Positions 60,774 through 64,000 of a stretch of 64,000 nt of DNA are shown piece after piece (the stretch's first letter is position 1; every line of letters starts with the position of its first letter). The stretch lies in contig NZ_BAABLF010000027.1 in NCBI RefSeq assembly GCF_039544205.1, forward strand, positions 1 through 64,000. Direction: 5' to 3'. The notes under the pieces are model-generated. The model saw only the letters and a list, made by a program, of their open reading frames with translations. It did no database searches and was not told the DNA's origin. The DNA is from Ferrimonas gelatinilytica. GTDB lineage: Bacteria; Pseudomonadota; Gammaproteobacteria; Enterobacterales; Shewanellaceae. A program made the translations under genes and the position numbers.

Positions 60774-62087
60774 ATGGAAGCTTTTGCCCCTCTCTATTCT
60801 GACCACCTGCACACTCTGAAACAGCGTGCTGACCGCTTGCTGGTTCAGCAGCAGTTGGATGGCATGGTGATCGATGCCGGGGCGCCCTTGCCGGTGTTTC
60901 TGGATGATATGGAGTATCCCTTCAAGGCCAATCCCCATTTCAAGCACTGGGTGCCGCTTTTTAATCATCCCCACTGCTTTGTTGTGGTCCGTCCAGGCCG
61001 GAAACCTCAGCTGCTGTTTTACCGTCCGGTGGACTTCTGGCACACAGTACCGCCGGTGCCACAGGCCCAGTGGGTCGATGAGTTCGAACTGGTGGTGTTT
61101 GAGAAACTCGATCAGCTGCCGGACCTGCTGCCGTCGGGCGCGGGTTATGCCTATATCGGTGCCCACCCGGAGCGAGCGGCCCAGCTAAACCTGACCCTGG
61201 TGAACCCGAAAGGGCTGCTTGATGCTCTCCATTTTGGCCGCAGCATTAAGAGCGACTACGAGGTGGCCTGTATCCGCGAGGCCAACCGTATCGCGGTGCG
61301 GGGTCATGAGGCTGCCAAACAGGCCTTCCTGTCCGGTGCCAGTGAGTTTGAGATTCAACAGGCCTATCTGTCCGCTAGCGGTCAGGGTGAAAATGAGATG
61401 CCCTATGGCAATATCGTGGCGCTCAACGAACATTGCGCGGTGCTGCACTACACCACTTGGAGCCGGGATGTTCCGACGGATCCCCGCAGCTTCCTGATCG
61501 ATGCCGGGGCCAACTGCAACGGCTATGCCGCCGATATCACGCGAACTTACGCGCGGGATCCCGGCAGCCGCTTCGCCGAGCTTATCGTGGCGATGGATCA
61601 ATACCAGCATCGCATCATCGAGGCGATCAAACCTGGCGTCCGCTACACGGATCTACACAGCCAGATGCACAGTAACGTGGCTCAGATGCTGAACGAGTTT
61701 GGCCTGGCCAGGGGGTCTGCAGAGGCACTGATCGAACAGGGGGTTACCAAGGCGTTTTTCCCTCACGGTCTCGGCCATCCGATTGGACTTCAGGTCCACG
61801 ATGTTGCCGGTTTCATGCAGGATGAACAGGGCACCCAACTGGCACCGCCAGCGGGGATCACTTTGCGTTGTACCCGGGTGATGGAGCCGGGGATGGTGGT
61901 GACCATAGAGCCGGGCCTCTATGTGATTGATACCTTGCTCAATGATTTGTCGGCATCGGCCAAGGAGATGCTGTGTCAGGATGAGATTGACCGCCTGCGT
62001 CCCTTCGGGGGGATCCGGATCGAGGATAATGTTCTGGTCCTGTCCGACGGGATTGAAAACCTGACCCGGTGTCACGGCCTGGACTGA
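60774..62087 (+). CDS. pepQ: Xaa-Pro dipeptidase PepQ
   Basis: 437 aa (E. coli 443). Cytosolic metallopeptidase that cleaves dipeptides with C-terminal proline. The pita-bread fold metal ligands are visible in LIDAGANCNGYAADITRTY (two Asp), HGLGHPIGLQVHD (His), EPGMVVTIEPGLY (Glu) and GGIRIEDN (Glu). Ribosome site GAGGAA. Gene order fadAB-pepQ-yigZ-trkH is conserved in gammaproteobacteria. Confidence 0.95.
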   Translation: MEAFAPLYSDHLHTLKQRADRLLVQQQLDGMVIDAGAPLPVFLDDMEYPFKANPHFKHWVPLFNHPHCFVVVRPGRKPQLLFYRPVDFWHTVPPVPQAQWVDEFELVVFEKLDQLPDLLPSGAGYAYIGAHPERAAQLNLTLVNPKGLLDALHFGRSIKSDYEVACIREANRIAVRGHEAAKQAFLSGASEFEIQQAYLSASGQGENEMPYGNIVALNEHCAVLHYTTWSRDVPTDPRSFLIDAGANCNGYAADITRTYARDPGSRFAELIVAMDQYQHRIIEAIKPGVRYTDLHSQMHSNVAQMLNEFGLARGSAEALIEQGVTKAFFPHGLGHPIGLQVHDVAGFMQDEQGTQLAPPAGITLRCTRVMEPGMVVTIEPGLYVIDTLLNDLSASAKEMLCQDEIDRLRPFGGIRIEDNVLVLSDGIENLTRCHGLD

Positions 62088-62094
62088 GCCGCCG

Positions 62095-62730
62095 ATGAAG
62101 GTGGAGCCCTTTCCCGTTCCTGCGGAGCCCGTCGAGGTCGAAGAGACGATCAAGCGCAGCCGCTTCATCACCCGCATCGAACGGGTCGAGCGTGGTGAAC
62201 AGGCGCGTGCGATGCTGACGCGACTGCGGGAGGCTCACCCGGCCGCCCGTCATCACTGTCTGGCGTTTGCAGCGGGCCGGCCCGGGTGTACCCGGGATAT
62301 CGGCGCTTCCGACGATGGTGAGCCGGCGGGATCTGCAGGCCGACCGATGCTCAACGTACTGCTCGGCAGTGGAGTCGGCCAACTGGCTGCCGTGGTGATC
62401 CGCTACTCCGGTGGCATCAAGTTGGGTGTGGGGGGGCTGGTCAGGGCCTACGGTGGCGGCGTCAAGCTGGCGTTGGCGCAGCTTGTCACCGAACCTTTTG
62501 TGCCCATGGTTTCGTTGAGCCTAAGCTGTGATTACAGTGATCTTGCCTTGATTACTCATCAGCTGGAAAGGGCGGGTGGCGCTGTCCTGGCAAAGGATTA
62601 TCGGGATCGCATCCACCTGACTCTAAACCTGCCTCAGCGGACGTTGGCTGCGTTCAGTCAAGCGCTGTCCGATGGCAGTCGCGGCCGCCTGATGCTGATG
62701 TCGTCAGACGGAACACCCCTTATTCGTTAA
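62095..62730 (+). CDS. yigZ: YigZ/IMPACT-family protein
   Basis: 211 aa. The N-terminal UPF0029/Impact domain (about 10-120) has the SRFITRIERV, HHCLAFAAG and DDGEPAGSAGRPML motifs, with GVGQLAAVVIRYSGGIKLG following. A C-terminal domain of DUF1949 type follows. The function is not established; eukaryotic IMPACT affects translation control. It starts 7 bp after pepQ, so cotranscription is likely. Confidence 0.9.
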   Translation: MKVEPFPVPAEPVEVEETIKRSRFITRIERVERGEQARAMLTRLREAHPAARHHCLAFAAGRPGCTRDIGASDDGEPAGSAGRPMLNVLLGSGVGQLAAVVIRYSGGIKLGVGGLVRAYGGGVKLALAQLVTEPFVPMVSLSLSCDYSDLALITHQLERAGGAVLAKDYRDRIHLTLNLPQRTLAAFSQALSDGSRGRLMLMSSDGTPLIR

Positions 62731-62782
62731 CACTCTGATGTCGTTGGCGTATGCTAACGGCAAAGTGAACAAGTTTGATCCC

Positions 62783-64000
62783 ATGGAATACCGCTCGATT
62801 ATCCGGATCATCGGACTCCTCGTGGCGCTCTTCAGTGCCACCATGCTGCCTCCGGCGGTGATCGCCGTGATCTATAAAGATGGCGGCGGTACCGCCTTTA
62901 TGCAGGCCTTTGTCATGAGCCTGCTGCTGGGGCTGATCCTCTGGTATCCCAACCGCCGTGCCAAGGCGGATCTGCGAACCCGCGAGGGGTTTCTGGTGGT
63001 GGTACTGTTTTGGACGGTACTCGGTACCATAGGAGCCCTGCCGTTCGTGATGTCAGAACTGCCGGATCTCAGCCTGACCGACGCCATCTTTGAATCTTTC
63101 TCCGCCCTGACCACCACAGGGGCAACGGTGATCACCGGTCTTGAGACGCTGCCTAAGGCGATCCTGTTCTACCGCCACCTGCTGCAGTGGCTTGGTGGCA
63201 TGGGGATCATCGTCCTGGCGGTAGCGGTATTACCGATGCTGGGCATCGGGGGGATGCAGCTCTATCGCTGTGAGATCCCGGGGCCGGTAAAAGACAGCAA
63301 AATGACGCCGAGGATTGCGGAAACCGCCAAGGCGCTTTGGTACATCTACCTGACCATGACAGTGGTCTGCGCGCTGGCCTATTACCTGGCGGGAATGAAC
63401 CTGTTTGATGCCGTGGGCCACGCTTTCTCCACTATTGCCATCGGTGGCTTCTCCAGCTATGACGCCAGCATGGGCCACTTCAATAGCCCGGCCATCAACA
63501 TGATCTGCGTCGTGTTCCTGCTGATGTCGGCGATGAACTTTGCCCTTCACTTTGCCGCGTTCAGTAAACGCGGCATCCGCCTCGCTACCTACTGGCGGGA
63601 TGCGGAAGTCCGGATGTTCCTGCTGATCCAGCTGGTGTTGGTGATGCTGGTTTTCCTGGTGCTTCTGGGCCAGAAGCTTTACCAGTCGCCGGAGGTGGCG
63701 CTGGACAAGGCGTTGTTCCAGGCGGTCTCCATGTCGACTACCGCCGGCTTTACCACCGAGGGGTTTGCGACCTGGCCGCTGTTTTTGCCTAACCTGTTGA
63801 TCTTTGCCAGTTTCATTGGTGGCTGTGCGGGCTCCACTGGTGGCGGCATCAAGGTAGTGAGGATGACGCTGCTCTCTCTGCAGGGGATGCGGGAGATCAA
63901 GCGCTTGATCCATCCTCGGGCAATGTTTTCCATTCGTCTCAATAACCTTCCTGTATCGGACCGGGTCATTGATGCCGTTTGGGGGTTCTTTGCCGCCTAT
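62783..64000 (+). CDS. trkH: Trk potassium uptake membrane protein TrkH (3' end outside window)
   Basis: The first 406 codons of a protein of about 483 aa. The potassium-channel-like pore loops of the Trk family are visible: TTTGATVITG, TIAIGGFSSYD and GGCAGSTGGGIKV. It imports K+ together with the cytoplasmic TrkA. Begins MEYRSIIRIIGLLVALFSATM at the family start; the ATG at 62783 is used. The frame is open to the window edge, so the gene is intact as far as seen. Confidence 0.93.
   Translation, partial: MEYRSIIRIIGLLVALFSATMLPPAVIAVIYKDGGGTAFMQAFVMSLLLGLILWYPNRRAKADLRTREGFLVVVLFWTVLGTIGALPFVMSELPDLSLTDAIFESFSALTTTGATVITGLETLPKAILFYRHLLQWLGGMGIIVLAVAVLPMLGIGGMQLYRCEIPGPVKDSKMTPRIAETAKALWYIYLTMTVVCALAYYLAGMNLFDAVGHAFSTIAIGGFSSYDASMGHFNSPAINMICVVFLLMSAMNFALHFAAFSKRGIRLATYWRDAEVRMFLLIQLVLVMLVFLVLLGQKLYQSPEVALDKALFQAVSMSTTAGFTTEGFATWPLFLPNLLIFASFIGGCAGSTGGGIKVVRMTLLSLQGMREIKRLIHPRAMFSIRLNNLPVSDRVIDAVWGFFAAY

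Noticed and set aside
1..64000. CRISPR arrays, insertion sequences, phage genes or tRNAs
   Set aside because: No regularly spaced repeats, transposase motifs, phage structural genes or tRNA cloverleaf sequences were seen; the window is a conserved origin-proximal core.

Overview
This is 64 kb of a high-GC, densely coded gammaproteobacterial chromosome that carries the replication origin. The protein sequences look like a marine Alteromonadales/Shewanella/Ferrimonas-type organism. That placement is an inference from protein resemblance and gene order; the genus cannot be fixed from the sequence alone.

Left arm (1-20 kb): a strong leftward promoter pair of rRNA type at the edge (the RNA genes lie outside the window), then ccoG, an FMN 2-hydroxyacid dehydrogenase, an ilvD-gntP transporter pair, and a Crp/Fnr-type regulator divergent from a 1149-aa indolepyruvate:ferredoxin oxidoreductase-like enzyme that forms an operon with a 2-hydroxyacid dehydrogenase. 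A glutamine amidotransferase, an MscS-type channel, a two-gene PepSY membrane module and a copA-cupredoxin copper operon follow. The second PepSY gene is a fusion to an NqrF-like 2Fe-2S/FAD/NAD reductase, which makes this module the least conventional part of the window.

Centre (20-49 kb): glmS, a DeoR-type regulator and glmU; a DMT transporter on the opposite strand; the ATP synthase operon atpBEFHAGDC without a recognisable atpI; parB-parA-rsmG-mnmG; the origin oriC, with about 21 GATC sites, DnaA boxes and an AT-rich segment; mioC, mnmE, yidC, yidD, rnpA and rpmH; then, in the other direction, dnaA-dnaN-recF-gyrB. A second region dense in GATC sites, with DnaA boxes, lies between rpmH and dnaA. 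Three parS-like palindromes (in recF, after gyrB, and inside a distant amidohydrolase gene) probably form the ParB loading zone.

Right arm (48-64 kb): guaC, glyS-glyQ, tag, a secreted beta-propeller amidohydrolase, tusA, the fadBA fatty-acid oxidation operon with a possible PsrA-type operator, pepQ, a YigZ/IMPACT protein and trkH, which is cut by the window edge. Most leftward genes lie left of dnaA and most operons end in clear hairpin terminators. I saw no tRNA genes, insertion sequences, prophage or CRISPR arrays.
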